Assembly: GCA_039808465.1 (NCBI GenBank)
Contig: JBDHTA010000019.1
Coordinates: 1 to 34,101 of the forward strand
Length of the DNA: 34,101 nucleotides
Reading direction: 5' to 3'
From: Metarhizobium sp039808465
Lineage (GTDB): Bacteria; Pseudomonadota; Alphaproteobacteria; Rhizobiales; Rhizobiaceae
Shown here: positions 22,384-31,309 of the stretch, in pieces
Position numbering within the stretch: position 1 is the first letter of the stretch
Layout of the letters: each line of letters opens with the position of its first letter
Notes under the pieces: model-generated
Told to the model about the DNA's origin: nothing
Database searches by the model: none
The model's input: only the letters and a program-made list of their open reading frames with translations
Position numbers and translations under genes: made by a program

Positions 22384-23349
22384 TTATTCGACGGTTTCGG
22401 CCACCTTGGGCGCGTTGAGCAGAACTTCCACTTCGGTATTGCGGCCCGCTTCCACGGTGAAATCCTGCTGGTAGATCTTGTCCTTGTTGCGGGCGATGGC
22501 GGTATAGGTGCCTTCCGCGAGAACCATGGTGGGGAAGGCGCTGACGCTTTCGGCGACGATATCGCCCGAGCTTGCCAGGATCGACCATGCGGTATCGGCA
22601 ATCGCCTCGCCGCCGGTTTCGGCCACCAGTTTCAGGATGATCTTGGCGGCGCGGTGCTGGATGGTCGCTTCCGTCAGCTTGCCGCCCTCGACCTGGATAT
22701 CGGCGCGGATGACGGCGTTGACCTCGCCATATTCGGAAACGACGTGATAGGTGCCGGCATTGAGGCGAACGACGGTGCCCGGCGCGACATCGGCCATTAC
22801 CAGGCCACGCTCGCCATCCTCGCGCACTTCCGCCGAATAGATCGAGAAGCTCAGCTCCTTCGGGGGAATGCGCACATCCGGCCCGGAGACGGCATTGAGC
22901 AGGATGCCGCCCGCATCCAGCACCAGCACCTGCCTGTCCACCTCACCGGATTCCGGCACGAACAGTTTTTTCGTCGCCCCCGCGCGGCCGAAGGCGACGT
23001 TGACGAAATAATCGCCCGGCGAAAGCTGGAAATGCGCCGTGCCGCCTTCCGAGGAGGCGACCAGCGGCAATTTGCCGTCGCCGCCGGGAATCGGGCTGAA
23101 GACGCTCCAGGTCAGCCCTTCCTCCATCGGCTCGCCATTGGCCGTCAGCTTGGCCTGCATCTGCACGTCGTGCAGGGAAGCTTGCGATTGCGCCGAAAAG
23201 CCGGTGGGCGAAAAGGCGTTCAGCTTCGGCATCTTGGCGGTGGTATCGAGCTGGTGGAAGCTTTCGAAGGCATCCATCTCCTGCGCGGCGGCGGGCATGA
23301 CGCCCGAAAGCACGGAAAGAAGAAGGACGGCGGTGAAGCGTATCGGCAT
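22384..23349 (-). CDS. Exported protein of three related beta modules
   Basis: Protein of 321 residues, not recognised as a named gene. A signal peptide spans about 1-22 (ends PAAAQ). I see three related segments: about 79-131 (LTWSVFSPIPGG to PGDYFVNVAFGRAG), 166-220 (LSFSIYSAEV to AGTYHVVSEYGEV) and 253-299 (TAWSILASSG to EGTYTAIARNKD). Each has an aromatic-rich first strand and a later x-G-[DT]-Y turn, then a strand, suggesting repeated Ig-like or prealbumin-like folds. No cysteines are seen, so it is probably periplasmic or surface-exposed. The start at 23349 was chosen over one 15 bases upstream that lacks any ribosome binding site. Confidence 0.75.
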   Translation of the reverse strand: MPIRFTAVLLLSVLSGVMPAAAQEMDAFESFHQLDTTAKMPKLNAFSPTGFSAQSQASLHDVQMQAKLTANGEPMEEGLTWSVFSPIPGGDGKLPLVASSEGGTAHFQLSPGDYFVNVAFGRAGATKKLFVPESGEVDRQVLVLDAGGILLNAVSGPDVRIPPKELSFSIYSAEVREDGERGLVMADVAPGTVVRLNAGTYHVVSEYGEVNAVIRADIQVEGGKLTEATIQHRAAKIILKLVAETGGEAIADTAWSILASSGDIVAESVSAFPTMVLAEGTYTAIARNKDKIYQQDFTVEAGRNTEVEVLLNAPKVAETVE

Positions 23350-23523
23350 GGCGGTCCGGATCATTTCTGTTGCGGCGGCGTAAGCGCCCGCTGTAACACT
23401 TCGAACCGGCGGCGCAACGTAAAAACGATTCCGTCCGCCGGACGATTGCGTGAGTGTCCATGAAAACCAGGCCGGTGGCAAATTCAAGGCCCGTTCCGGC
23501 ATTGCAAGCGAAAGCGACCGTGA

Positions 23524-24108
23524 ATGACCGACAAGATTTCCCTGCGTGACTATCTGGCCGTGCGCCGCTCCATTCCCGCCTTCCAGATGCGCGAGCCCGG
23601 CCCCTCCAAGGCCGAGCTGGAGGAGATCCTGCGGCTGGCGGTGCGGGTGCCCGATCACGGCAAGCTCGCCCCCTGGCGGATGGCCGTCTATCGCGGCGCG
23701 GAGCGGGCGCGCATCGGCGAGGAATTGTTGAAACTGCGGCTGGCGGTGGAGCCCGGCCTTTCCGATGAGCTGATCCAGGTGGAGCGCACGCGCTTTACCC
23801 GCGCTCCCGTCGTCGTCGCCGTCATCAGCCGGGCGGCGCCGCATGCGAAGATTCCCGAATGGGAGCAGATCATGTCGGCGGGGGCCTTGTGCATGAACCT
23901 GCTGGTTTCTGCCAACGCCAGCGGTTTCGTCGCCAACTGGCTGACGGAGTGGTTCGCCTTCGACCAGCGCGCATATCCGCTGCTCGGCGTGAAGCCGGAG
24001 GAGAAGATTGCCGGGTTCATTCATATCGGCTCCACGGATTTTCCCGCCGTCGAGCGGCCGCGCCCGGATCTGGCCGATATCGTGACATGGGTTGGCGAGG
24101 CGGATTGA
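23524..24108 (+). CDS. Nitroreductase-family flavoprotein
   Basis: Protein of 194 residues in the short YdjA-like branch of the nitroreductase family, which binds FMN and uses NAD(P)H. The FMN-binding start RDYLAVRRSIPAF and DHGKLAPWRM are visible, as are the central MSAGALCMNLLVSANASGF and GFIHIGS near the end. Physiological substrate is unknown. It is divergent from the secreted triple-repeat gene and overlaps the flavin reductase start by one base (TGATG), so these two flavin-linked genes form an operon. Confidence 0.9.
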   Translation: MTDKISLRDYLAVRRSIPAFQMREPGPSKAELEEILRLAVRVPDHGKLAPWRMAVYRGAERARIGEELLKLRLAVEPGLSDELIQVERTRFTRAPVVVAVISRAAPHAKIPEWEQIMSAGALCMNLLVSANASGFVANWLTEWFAFDQRAYPLLGVKPEEKIAGFIHIGSTDFPAVERPRPDLADIVTWVGEAD

Positions 24109-24719
24109 TGTTCTACGCCACCGATGAAAACCGGCACGGGCTTGCCCATGATCCGTTCAAGGCGCTGGTTTCGCCGCGCCCGATCGGCTGGATCGGCACG
24201 AAGGGCAGGGACGGATCGCGCAACCTCTCGCCCTATTCCTTCTTTAACATCGTCAGCGATGCGCCGAAAATCGTGATGTTCTCCTCCAGCGGGCGCAAGG
24301 ACAGCGCCCGAAATGCCGAGGAGACCGGCGTTTTCACCACAAATCTCGCCAGCGGGCATCTGGCGGCGAAGATGAATGCCAGTTCTATCGCCGTTCCCCA
24401 TGGCGCCGACGAATTCATCCTTGCCGGATTGACGCCGAGGCAGGCGGAGCTTGTCGATGCGCCCTATGTGGGTGAGGCGCTGGCCGTGCTGGAATGCCGG
24501 GTGACGGAAATCCATCGCCCGAAAACGCTGGATGGCGGCATTTCCGAATCCATCATGGTGTTCGGGCAGGTGGTGGGTATCCATATCGATGAATCGATCA
24601 TTCGCGGCGGGCGCATCGATATGGGCGCGGCGCGTCCGCTCGGGCGGCTGGGATACATGGATTATTGCGAGGCCGCCGAAGTGTTCGAGATGATGCGGCC
24701 TGCCGCGCCGAAGCCCTGA
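24108..24719 (+). CDS. Flavin reductase-like (FMN-binding split-barrel) protein
   Basis: Protein of 203 residues. The flavin reductase-like fold is shown by KALVSPRPIGWIGTKGRDGS and NLSPYSFFNIVSDAPKIVMF near the start and by the region DEFILAGLTPRQAEL. Related proteins bind FMN tightly and either supply reduced flavin or act on their own. The start codon shares its A with the upstream stop, so coupling with the nitroreductase is expected. The two may form a flavin relay, but that is inference. It is tail to tail with the CitE-like gene (2 bases apart). Confidence 0.88.
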   Translation: MFYATDENRHGLAHDPFKALVSPRPIGWIGTKGRDGSRNLSPYSFFNIVSDAPKIVMFSSSGRKDSARNAEETGVFTTNLASGHLAAKMNASSIAVPHGADEFILAGLTPRQAELVDAPYVGEALAVLECRVTEIHRPKTLDGGISESIMVFGQVVGIHIDESIIRGGRIDMGAARPLGRLGYMDYCEAAEVFEMMRPAAPKP

Positions 24720-24721
24720 GA

Positions 24722-25549
24722 TCAGGCCTTTCCGGCGGATGCGAGAATCCGCCGGGCGCGGATGAGATCCGCCTCGCGCAGCGGATGACCATCGGCAAGG
24801 AAAGCGGATTTCCCATCACATGAGGAAAACGCGGCAAGGATTTGTTTTGCCATCGCTATTTCTTCGGCATCCGGGGTGAAGGCGCGATTGATCGCGGATA
24901 GCTGCGGGAGAGCCCGTGTCAGGCAGCCCGCAAAGCCTTGCCGCCTGGCGGCCTGAAAGGTTTCTGCGTCTGCCGTCTCCCTGTCCGTGTCGATGGCGGC
25001 AATTCCGGCGGTTGCGGCGGCGAACAACAGCGCGGCGCGGGCAGTGCTGCCAGCCTCGTCAGGATCGGCCGCGCCGATGGCAGCGGCAAGCCTTGCCGCC
25101 GACCAGCAGAGCGCATCGAGGCGGGGAGAGGCTGTCGCCATCGCTTCGCCGCTGCTCATAACGCCCGCCGGATTGTCGCCGCTGAGGGCCGCGATCCGCG
25201 TCGATCCCGCTGCAATTCCCATGATGGCCTCGCGGGCCGAAAGCATGACGTCGAGCCGTTGCAGATCGGCGGCGGCGCGCACGCCGGAAAGCAGAATGCC
25301 ATCGGCGCGGCCGCCGAGCGCCGTGCCAATATCCGCGTCCAGAAGGCCGGTGTCATGGGGGTGGGCCAGCACGAAACAGCGCCGTTGCCCGCGCTCCCGC
25401 AAAAACGCCCCCGCCTCCTGCCGCGCCTGCTCCTTCAAGGAAAGCGGCACGGTGACGAGATCGATGACCAGCACATCGGCGGCGCTGGTCAGGGCCTGGC
25501 GCAGCATTTCGGCGTCGTTGGCCGGAACCAGAAGCCAGGAGCGCATCAT
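24722..25549 (-). CDS. CitE/HpcH-like protein with lost catalytic residues
   Basis: Protein of 275 residues of the CoA ester lyase (CitE/HpcH) family by overall pattern: MMRSWLLVPANDAEML at the start and INRAFTPDAEEIAMA near the end. But the catalytic positions are changed. The usual DLEDAV is DLVTVP, the lysine block LPKVE is LSGVR, the FGxEDxAADLG metal site is CWSAARLAAAIG, and IHPAQI is LTRALPQL. Loss of the acidic Mg2+ ligands suggests no lyase activity. The start at 25549 is preferred over 25582 because GAGG lies 8 bases upstream. Divergent from the DUF2336 gene. Role unknown. Confidence 0.8.
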   Translation of the reverse strand: MMRSWLLVPANDAEMLRQALTSAADVLVIDLVTVPLSLKEQARQEAGAFLRERGQRRCFVLAHPHDTGLLDADIGTALGGRADGILLSGVRAAADLQRLDVMLSAREAIMGIAAGSTRIAALSGDNPAGVMSSGEAMATASPRLDALCWSAARLAAAIGAADPDEAGSTARAALLFAAATAGIAAIDTDRETADAETFQAARRQGFAGCLTRALPQLSAINRAFTPDAEEIAMAKQILAAFSSCDGKSAFLADGHPLREADLIRARRILASAGKA

Positions 25550-25658
25550 AAGCTTTGCCTCGAAGTCAGCGTTAAGAAACATGGTGAAGAAATCTTAAAC
25601 CATTGCCCGCTAGTCTGATCCCAGTGTTTCCGATTCTTGTATCGTTTTCGAGGTTACC

Positions 25659-26774
25659 GTGATCGTTCAGGCATTTCTTCACTGGGCGGAAAAGGCAAAG
25701 ACGCCCGAAAGGGCGCGGGCTGCGAAGGCGCTGGCCCGGGCTTTTCTGATGGAACGCATCACGCCGCAGGAACGGGGGGCGGCGGCGACGGCGCTTAACT
25801 ATATCCTCGACGATCCCTCGCCGATGGTGCGGCTGGCGCTGGCGGAAGCGGTTGCCACAAGCGCGCATGCGCCGCGCACCGTCGTTCTGTCGCTGGCGGA
25901 AGACCAGCCGGAAATCGCCGCCACCATCCTTCTCGGCTCCCCGGCGCTCACCGATGACGATCTGGTGGATCTGATCGGGCGCGGCTCGGCCACCACACGG
26001 GCGCTGATCGCCGCCCGCCCTTGCCTGTCGCGCCCCGTCGCGGCGGCGCTGGCGGAGGTGGGCGAGGTGGCGGAAGTGGCGATCCTTCTCGAAAATCCCG
26101 ATGTGACGCTCGGCCGTTTTACGCTGGAGCGCGTGGCGCTTCGCCATGGCCACGATTGCGATATCCGCCGCATGCTGTTGATGCGGGACGATCTGACGGC
26201 CAATGCCCGCCACAGCCTGATGCAGCATGTCGGCAGGGCGCTGGCGGGTTTCGGGCTGGTGCAGGCCGTGGTCGGCGAGCGGCGTCTGGAGCGCATCGTG
26301 CAGGATGCCAAGGAAACGGCGACCGTTGCCCTGATCGGTTCGGCGGAGGCATCCGAACTGCGTGACCTCGTGGAGCATCTGCGCGGCGAGGGCAGGCTGA
26401 CGCCCGCTTTCCTCATGCATGCGCTGTGTTGCGGCAAGGTGGATTTCATCGCCGCCGCCCTCGTCTGCCTGACGGGGCTGGAGGAGCGCCGCGCCCGCGC
26501 CATTCTGGCAGGCGGGCGGGCGCATGCGATCCGGGCGCTCTACGAATCGGCGGGCCTGCCGCGGGATATCAGCCCGGTCTTCGTGGAAGCGACGCTGCTG
26601 TGGCGCAGCGCCCATGGCGAGGCATCGGGCCTGCCGCATATCGCCGAGGATCTGCTGCGGCGCTTCCGCATGTCGGACAATCTCGCCGTCAACGAATTGC
26701 TGGCGATGGTGGAGAAGCTGAAAGTGGCGGAGGAGCGGCACATGGCCCGCGCCAACGCGGTGCTGGCGGCCTGA
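25659..26774 (+). CDS. DUF2336 family protein
   Basis: Protein of 371 residues, all-helical and HEAT-repeat-like, typical of DUF2336, an alphaproteobacterial family without an established function. The repeats show as IRLALAEAVATS-type segments: MVRLALAEAVATSAHAP, LAEDQPEIAATILLGSP, ALAEVGEVAEVAILLENP. The start is GTG with a weak upstream GAGG; the next ATG lies about 30 codons in and would cut the first repeat. It is divergent from the CitE-like gene and ends 9 bases from the AI-2E-family gene, tail to tail. Confidence 0.8.
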   Translation: MIVQAFLHWAEKAKTPERARAAKALARAFLMERITPQERGAAATALNYILDDPSPMVRLALAEAVATSAHAPRTVVLSLAEDQPEIAATILLGSPALTDDDLVDLIGRGSATTRALIAARPCLSRPVAAALAEVGEVAEVAILLENPDVTLGRFTLERVALRHGHDCDIRRMLLMRDDLTANARHSLMQHVGRALAGFGLVQAVVGERRLERIVQDAKETATVALIGSAEASELRDLVEHLRGEGRLTPAFLMHALCCGKVDFIAAALVCLTGLEERRARAILAGGRAHAIRALYESAGLPRDISPVFVEATLLWRSAHGEASGLPHIAEDLLRRFRMSDNLAVNELLAMVEKLKVAEERHMARANAVLAA

Positions 26775-26782
26775 GCGGCGCC

Positions 26783-27982
26783 TCAGGCCGGGATATCCTC
26801 GGCCTTGGAGATATGCACGCCCTTCTGCGGCTTGGCCGCCGTCAGGGCATCCTCCTCGGCATTGCTGAGTTCGGCTTCGCGCAGCCATTCGCGCCAGATC
26901 GCGACGAGCAGCGCCATCAGCACCGGGCCGATGAACAGGCCGAGAAAACCCATGGTCTTGACGCCGCCGATCAGGCCGAAAAAGGTCGGCAGGAAGGGCA
27001 GCTTGATCGGCCCGCCGACGAGGCGCGGCCTGAGCGTCTTGTCGACGATGAAGAGTTCGATCGATCCCCACAGGAACAGGCCAAGCCCCGCGAACGGCGT
27101 GCCGCTGGCAACGAGATAGATCGATATCAGCGTGAAGGAAAGCGGCGCGCCGCCCGGAACCAGCGCCATGAAACCGGTGATGACGCCGAGCGTGACCGGG
27201 GAGGGAACGCCCGTGACCCAATAGGCGATGCCGAGAACGATGCCTTCGCCGATGGCGATCAGCGTCATGCCCGTGACCGTGGAGCTGATGGTGGCGGGCA
27301 CGACGCGGGAAATGCGCCCCCAGCGCGTCGGCAGGATGCGTTCGCCGATCAGGTCGACCTGACGGGAAAAATCCGCGCCGTTGCGATAGACGAAGAACAG
27401 CGCGATGATCATGAACAGCAGCGTCAGGAACAGGTGGAACGCGCCGCCGCCCGCCGCCAGGACCGCGCGGTAGATATTGCCGATATTGGCGCCGCTCGCG
27501 ATCTGGATGAGGCTGCCGATGGCGCCGGGGCTGCCGATATGCTTGTCCCACATGGTGCCGATCCAGTCGCCGACGGCGGGCAGGGCCAGCATCCATTGCG
27601 GCGCGGTGGAACCCTCGCGGTTGGCCTCGACCACCCACATCACCCATTGCCGCACCTCGTCCACCGTGTAGAGCACGGCAATGGTGAGCGGCACGACCAG
27701 AAAGGCGACGATGAGGCTGATGGCGATGGACGCCGCCAGCGTGGAGCTGCCGCCGACATTGCGTTGCAGGCGGCTGAACAGCGGCCAGCTTGCGAAACCG
27801 ATGACGAGGGCGGCCAGAACCGGAACGACGAAACCGTGGAAGAAATAGATACCGGCCGCGACGATCAACATCAGCAGCCAGCGCGCCGCCGAAACCGAGG
27901 GCACCAGCGCCGCCCGCGTTGCCGAGGCGGGGCTGAGCCATCTCTGTTCGGGGCGGGGTTTCATCGGTTCGAGAACGCTCAA
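26783..27982 (-). CDS. AI-2E family transporter (PF01594)
   Basis: Protein of 399 residues with about eight membrane segments, fitting the family named after TqsA. Visible are the first pair (about 34-72, ending GFASWPLFSRL), a helix-rich periplasmic/cytosolic middle, and the conserved C-terminal block with GVITGFMALVPGGAPLSF and RPRLVGGPIKLPFLPTFFGL. Members export or pump small solutes and some act as Na+/H+ antiporters; AI-2 transport should not be assumed. The start could equally be the Met 6 codons downstream. No luxS is in the window. Confidence 0.85.
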   Translation of the reverse strand: MSVLEPMKPRPEQRWLSPASATRAALVPSVSAARWLLMLIVAAGIYFFHGFVVPVLAALVIGFASWPLFSRLQRNVGGSSTLAASIAISLIVAFLVVPLTIAVLYTVDEVRQWVMWVVEANREGSTAPQWMLALPAVGDWIGTMWDKHIGSPGAIGSLIQIASGANIGNIYRAVLAAGGGAFHLFLTLLFMIIALFFVYRNGADFSRQVDLIGERILPTRWGRISRVVPATISSTVTGMTLIAIGEGIVLGIAYWVTGVPSPVTLGVITGFMALVPGGAPLSFTLISIYLVASGTPFAGLGLFLWGSIELFIVDKTLRPRLVGGPIKLPFLPTFFGLIGGVKTMGFLGLFIGPVLMALLVAIWREWLREAELSNAEEDALTAAKPQKGVHISKAEDIPA

Positions 27983-28148
27983 TTCCGGCTCTTCCTGTTC
28001 GTGACAAGAGGGTGATTATGGAAGATCGCCCGCGCCGATGCAAGGCAAAGGCCGGTTTGGCCGCCATGCGGCCGCGTCTTCCCGATCCTGCCTATGCCAG
28101 ACTATTGTGGCGAAGCTGCGTTGACTGCTTTTCCGGCGGCGGCGGGGA

Positions 28149-30206
28149 TCAGATATCGAGGTTTTCGGCAAAGGCTGCGCGGTCCTGGATGAAGCGGAAG
28201 CGCGCATCCGCCTTGGTGCCCATCAGCGAATCCACCGCCTCGCGGGTGCCCTCGAAATCCACCTCGTCGATCGCCACGCGCAGCAGGGTGCGCTTTTGCG
28301 GATCCATGGTGGTTTCCTTGAGCTGGGCGGGCATCATTTCGCCAAGGCCCTTGAAGCGGCCGATCTCGACCTTCTTGCCCTTGAACACCGTGCGCAGAAG
28401 CTCCTGCCGGTGCTCGTCGTCGCGGGCATAGAGCGTCTTGCCGCCCTGCGACATGCGGTAGAGCGGCGGCACGGCGAGGAACAGGTGGCCGCCGCGGATC
28501 AGCTCCGGCATTTCCTGATAGAACAGCGTGATCAGCAGCGAGGCGATATGGGCGCCGTCGACGTCGGCATCGGTCATGATGATGACGCGCTCGTAACGCA
28601 GATCTTCGTCGCGGTATTTCGTGCGGGTGCCGCAGCCGAGCGCCTGGATGAGATCGGCGATCTGCTGGTTGGCGGACAATTTGTCGCGGCCGGCGCTTGC
28701 CACGTTGAGGATCTTGCCGCGCAGCGGCAGGATCGCCTGATTGGCGCGGTTGCGCGCCTGCTTGGCGGAGCCGCCAGCCGAATCGCCCTCGACGATGAAC
28801 AGTTCCGCGCCTTCCGCCGTGTTCTGGGCGCAATCGGCCAGCTTGCCCGGCAGGCGCAGCTTGCGCACGGCGGTCTTGCGGTTGACTTCCTTTTCCTTGC
28901 GGCGGCGCAGGCGCTCGTCGGCGCGCTCGATCACCCAGTCGAGAAGCTTGGCGGCCTCCTGCGGATTGCCCGCCAGATAATGATCGAAGGGATCGCGCAA
29001 GGCGTTTTCGACGATGCGCTGCGCCTCGACCGTCGCCAGCTTGTCCTTGGTCTGGCCGACGAATTCCGGCTCGCGGATGAAGATCGACAGCATGCCCGCC
29101 GCCGAAATCATCACGTCGTCGGTGGTGATGATCGAGGCGCGCTTGTTCTGCGTCAGGTCCGCGTAATTCTTCAGCCCCTTGGTCAGCGCGATGCGCAGAC
29201 CGGCTTCATGGGTGCCGCCTTCGGGGGTGGGAATGGTGTTGCAGTAGGAATGGATTTGCTGGTCGCCGCCATACCAGGTGACGGCCCATTCCAGAGCGCC
29301 GTGGCCGCCGGTCTTTTCCGTCTTTCCGGCGAAAATCTCGCGGGTGACGGTGAAATCCTTGCCGAGCGTCGCTTGCAGGTAATCCTTCAGCCCGCCGGGG
29401 AAGTGGAACACCGCCTTTTCGGGAATGTCGGAACCCTCGGGCAGCACGCCCGGATCGCAGCTCCAGCGGATTTCGACGCCACCGAACAGATAGGCTTTCG
29501 AACGCGCCATGCGGAAAATGCGGGCCGGATCGAAATGGGCGTGATCGCCGAAAATCTGCGGATCGGGATGGAAGCGGACGCGGGTGCCGCGCCTGTTGTG
29601 CACGTCGCCCAGTTCCTCCAGCCCGCCGAGCGGCAGGCCGCGTGAAAAGCGCTGGCGGTAGAGTTTGCGGTTGCGCGCCACCTCGACTTCCAGCAGATCC
29701 GACAGCGCGTTGACGACGGAAACGCCGACGCCGTGCAGGCCACCCGAGGTCTCGTAGGCCTTGCCGTCGAACTTGCCGCCCGCATGCAGCTTGGTCATGA
29801 TGACTTCGAGCGTGGATTTGCCCGGCGCCTGCGGGTGGTTTTCCACGGGAATGCCGCGTCCGTTGTCGGTAACGGTCAGGAAGCCCCCGGTATCCATATG
29901 CACTTCGATGAAATTGGCGTGGCCTGCCACGGCCTCGTCCATCGAATTATCGATCACTTCCGCGAACAGATGGTGCAGCGCCTTTTCGTCGGTGCCGCCG
30001 ATATACATGCCGGGGCGCATGCGCACCGGTTCCAGACCTTCGAGAACCCGGATGGCCGAGGCGTCATAGGCGTCGGATGCGGCGGGCGCAGCCGGAACGG
30101 GCGCCGGTTTCGGCGCGGGCGCCGGCTTTGCCGCCGCCGGTTCTGCCGGACGCCGGGCCGCCTTGGGTTCGGCGGGGAGGGTGGAAAAAAGATCGTTGTC
30201 GTCCAT
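28149..30206 (-). CDS. parE: DNA topoisomerase IV subunit B
   Basis: ATPase subunit of topoisomerase IV, which decatenates daughter chromosomes with ParC. The 685-residue protein shows the GHKL site (EVIDNSMDEA, DNGRGIP, GGLHGVGVSVVNALS), the transducer, then TOPRIM (EGDSAGGSAKQAR and TDADVDGAHI). The length and PLRGKILNV fit ParE; GyrB is about 120 residues longer. A 30-residue Ala/Pro/Lys stretch (about 11-43) precedes the first helix and looks like a flexible head. The start at 30206 has a poor ribosome binding site but no better in-frame choice. Divergent from the secreted hydrolase gene. Confidence 0.96.
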   Translation of the reverse strand: MDDNDLFSTLPAEPKAARRPAEPAAAKPAPAPKPAPVPAAPAASDAYDASAIRVLEGLEPVRMRPGMYIGGTDEKALHHLFAEVIDNSMDEAVAGHANFIEVHMDTGGFLTVTDNGRGIPVENHPQAPGKSTLEVIMTKLHAGGKFDGKAYETSGGLHGVGVSVVNALSDLLEVEVARNRKLYRQRFSRGLPLGGLEELGDVHNRRGTRVRFHPDPQIFGDHAHFDPARIFRMARSKAYLFGGVEIRWSCDPGVLPEGSDIPEKAVFHFPGGLKDYLQATLGKDFTVTREIFAGKTEKTGGHGALEWAVTWYGGDQQIHSYCNTIPTPEGGTHEAGLRIALTKGLKNYADLTQNKRASIITTDDVMISAAGMLSIFIREPEFVGQTKDKLATVEAQRIVENALRDPFDHYLAGNPQEAAKLLDWVIERADERLRRRKEKEVNRKTAVRKLRLPGKLADCAQNTAEGAELFIVEGDSAGGSAKQARNRANQAILPLRGKILNVASAGRDKLSANQQIADLIQALGCGTRTKYRDEDLRYERVIIMTDADVDGAHIASLLITLFYQEMPELIRGGHLFLAVPPLYRMSQGGKTLYARDDEHRQELLRTVFKGKKVEIGRFKGLGEMMPAQLKETTMDPQKRTLLRVAIDEVDFEGTREAVDSLMGTKADARFRFIQDRAAFAENLDI

Positions 30207-30369
30207 CGAGCTTGTCAGATCGGCCTTTTTCGAATCGGTCGGATTGCGCCAGATATCACAGGGCAGGTGATTCCCGTAAACATTTCGGGAACATTTGCCG
30301 GAGAGGATTGCGCCGCGCCGCCCGCAATGGCAAGTCTTCTGCCCGTTCACAAAACAGGTCGGCGGCGAT

Positions 30370-31254
30370 ATGTCCACAGTTCATTTGCGTTTTGCGGCCA
30401 TTTCGGCGGCGATTTGCCTGGCTTTTCCCGCAGTTTCGAGGGCGGAAGGGCCGTTGAAACCCTTCAAGGACGAATTGTTTTCGCAAGCCGCGGTGCTTGC
30501 CGAGCGCGACGGCGGCGACTTCCGGCAGGTGGATTACCAGGAAATGCGCGACATCAACGGCCGCGACCAGATTCCGGAAAAGCGGGTCAAGGCGCCCTAT
30601 GTTTCGCTCGGCGTGCGCAAGCATCAGGCCAATGAGACGCTCGGCCTGTCTTCCGGGCCGCTCGACGTGTTCCGGGCCGGGAAGGCGCAAGGGGCGGCCT
30701 TCACCGTCATCTTCATCCACGGGCGCGGCGGCGACCGGCGGCTGGGCGCGAACGATTACAGTTTCGGCGGTAATTTCAACCGGCTGAAGAACCTCGCCGT
30801 CGACAATGGCGGCGTCTATTACGCGCCGAGCGTGCGCAGTTTCGACAGGGCTGGCGTGGCGGCGATCGCGGAGCTGATCGCGCATGCCAGCGCGGCATCG
30901 CCCGGAAAGCCGGTCATCCTCGCCTGCGCCTCCATGGGCAGCTTCATCTGCTGGGGCGCGGCGCGGGATGCGGGCGCCGCCGCGCAGCTTTCGGGCATGG
31001 CGGTGCTGGGCGGCGCAACCGATCCGGATTTTACGAAAAGCGCTTTCCACAAGGCGAAAAAGCCGGTTTTCTTCACCCACGGCAGCGCCGACAAGGTCTA
31101 TGCGAGCGCCGATCAGATCGGGCTTTACGAGCGGCTGCGCAAGGCGAAATATCCGGCGCGTTTCACGCTGTTCGAAACCGGCTCGCATGGAACGCCGGTC
31201 AGGATGACCGACTGGCGGGCGGTTTTGAACTGGCTGCTGACGGTTCGGCATTGA
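30370..31254 (+). CDS. Exported alpha/beta hydrolase
   Basis: Protein of 294 residues with a signal peptide (about 1-25, ends AVSRA). The fold is an alpha/beta hydrolase: oxyanion HGRGGDRR (about 117-124), nucleophile Ser188 in CASMG (first Gly of GxSxG replaced by Cys186), Asp241 in HGSADKV, and His273 in GSHGTP. Specificity is unknown; an esterase or related enzyme in the periplasm is likely. It lies 55 bases upstream of tpiA on the same strand and divergent from parE. An ATG 25 codons upstream would remove the signal peptide from the N terminus and was rejected. Confidence 0.85.
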   Translation: MSTVHLRFAAISAAICLAFPAVSRAEGPLKPFKDELFSQAAVLAERDGGDFRQVDYQEMRDINGRDQIPEKRVKAPYVSLGVRKHQANETLGLSSGPLDVFRAGKAQGAAFTVIFIHGRGGDRRLGANDYSFGGNFNRLKNLAVDNGGVYYAPSVRSFDRAGVAAIAELIAHASAASPGKPVILACASMGSFICWGAARDAGAAAQLSGMAVLGGATDPDFTKSAFHKAKKPVFFTHGSADKVYASADQIGLYERLRKAKYPARFTLFETGSHGTPVRMTDWRAVLNWLLTVRH

Positions 31255-31309
31255 TTACGCCGGGATTCCCCGATATTCCGGGAAAACTCAAGGTAAGGGC
31301 GAGGATATC

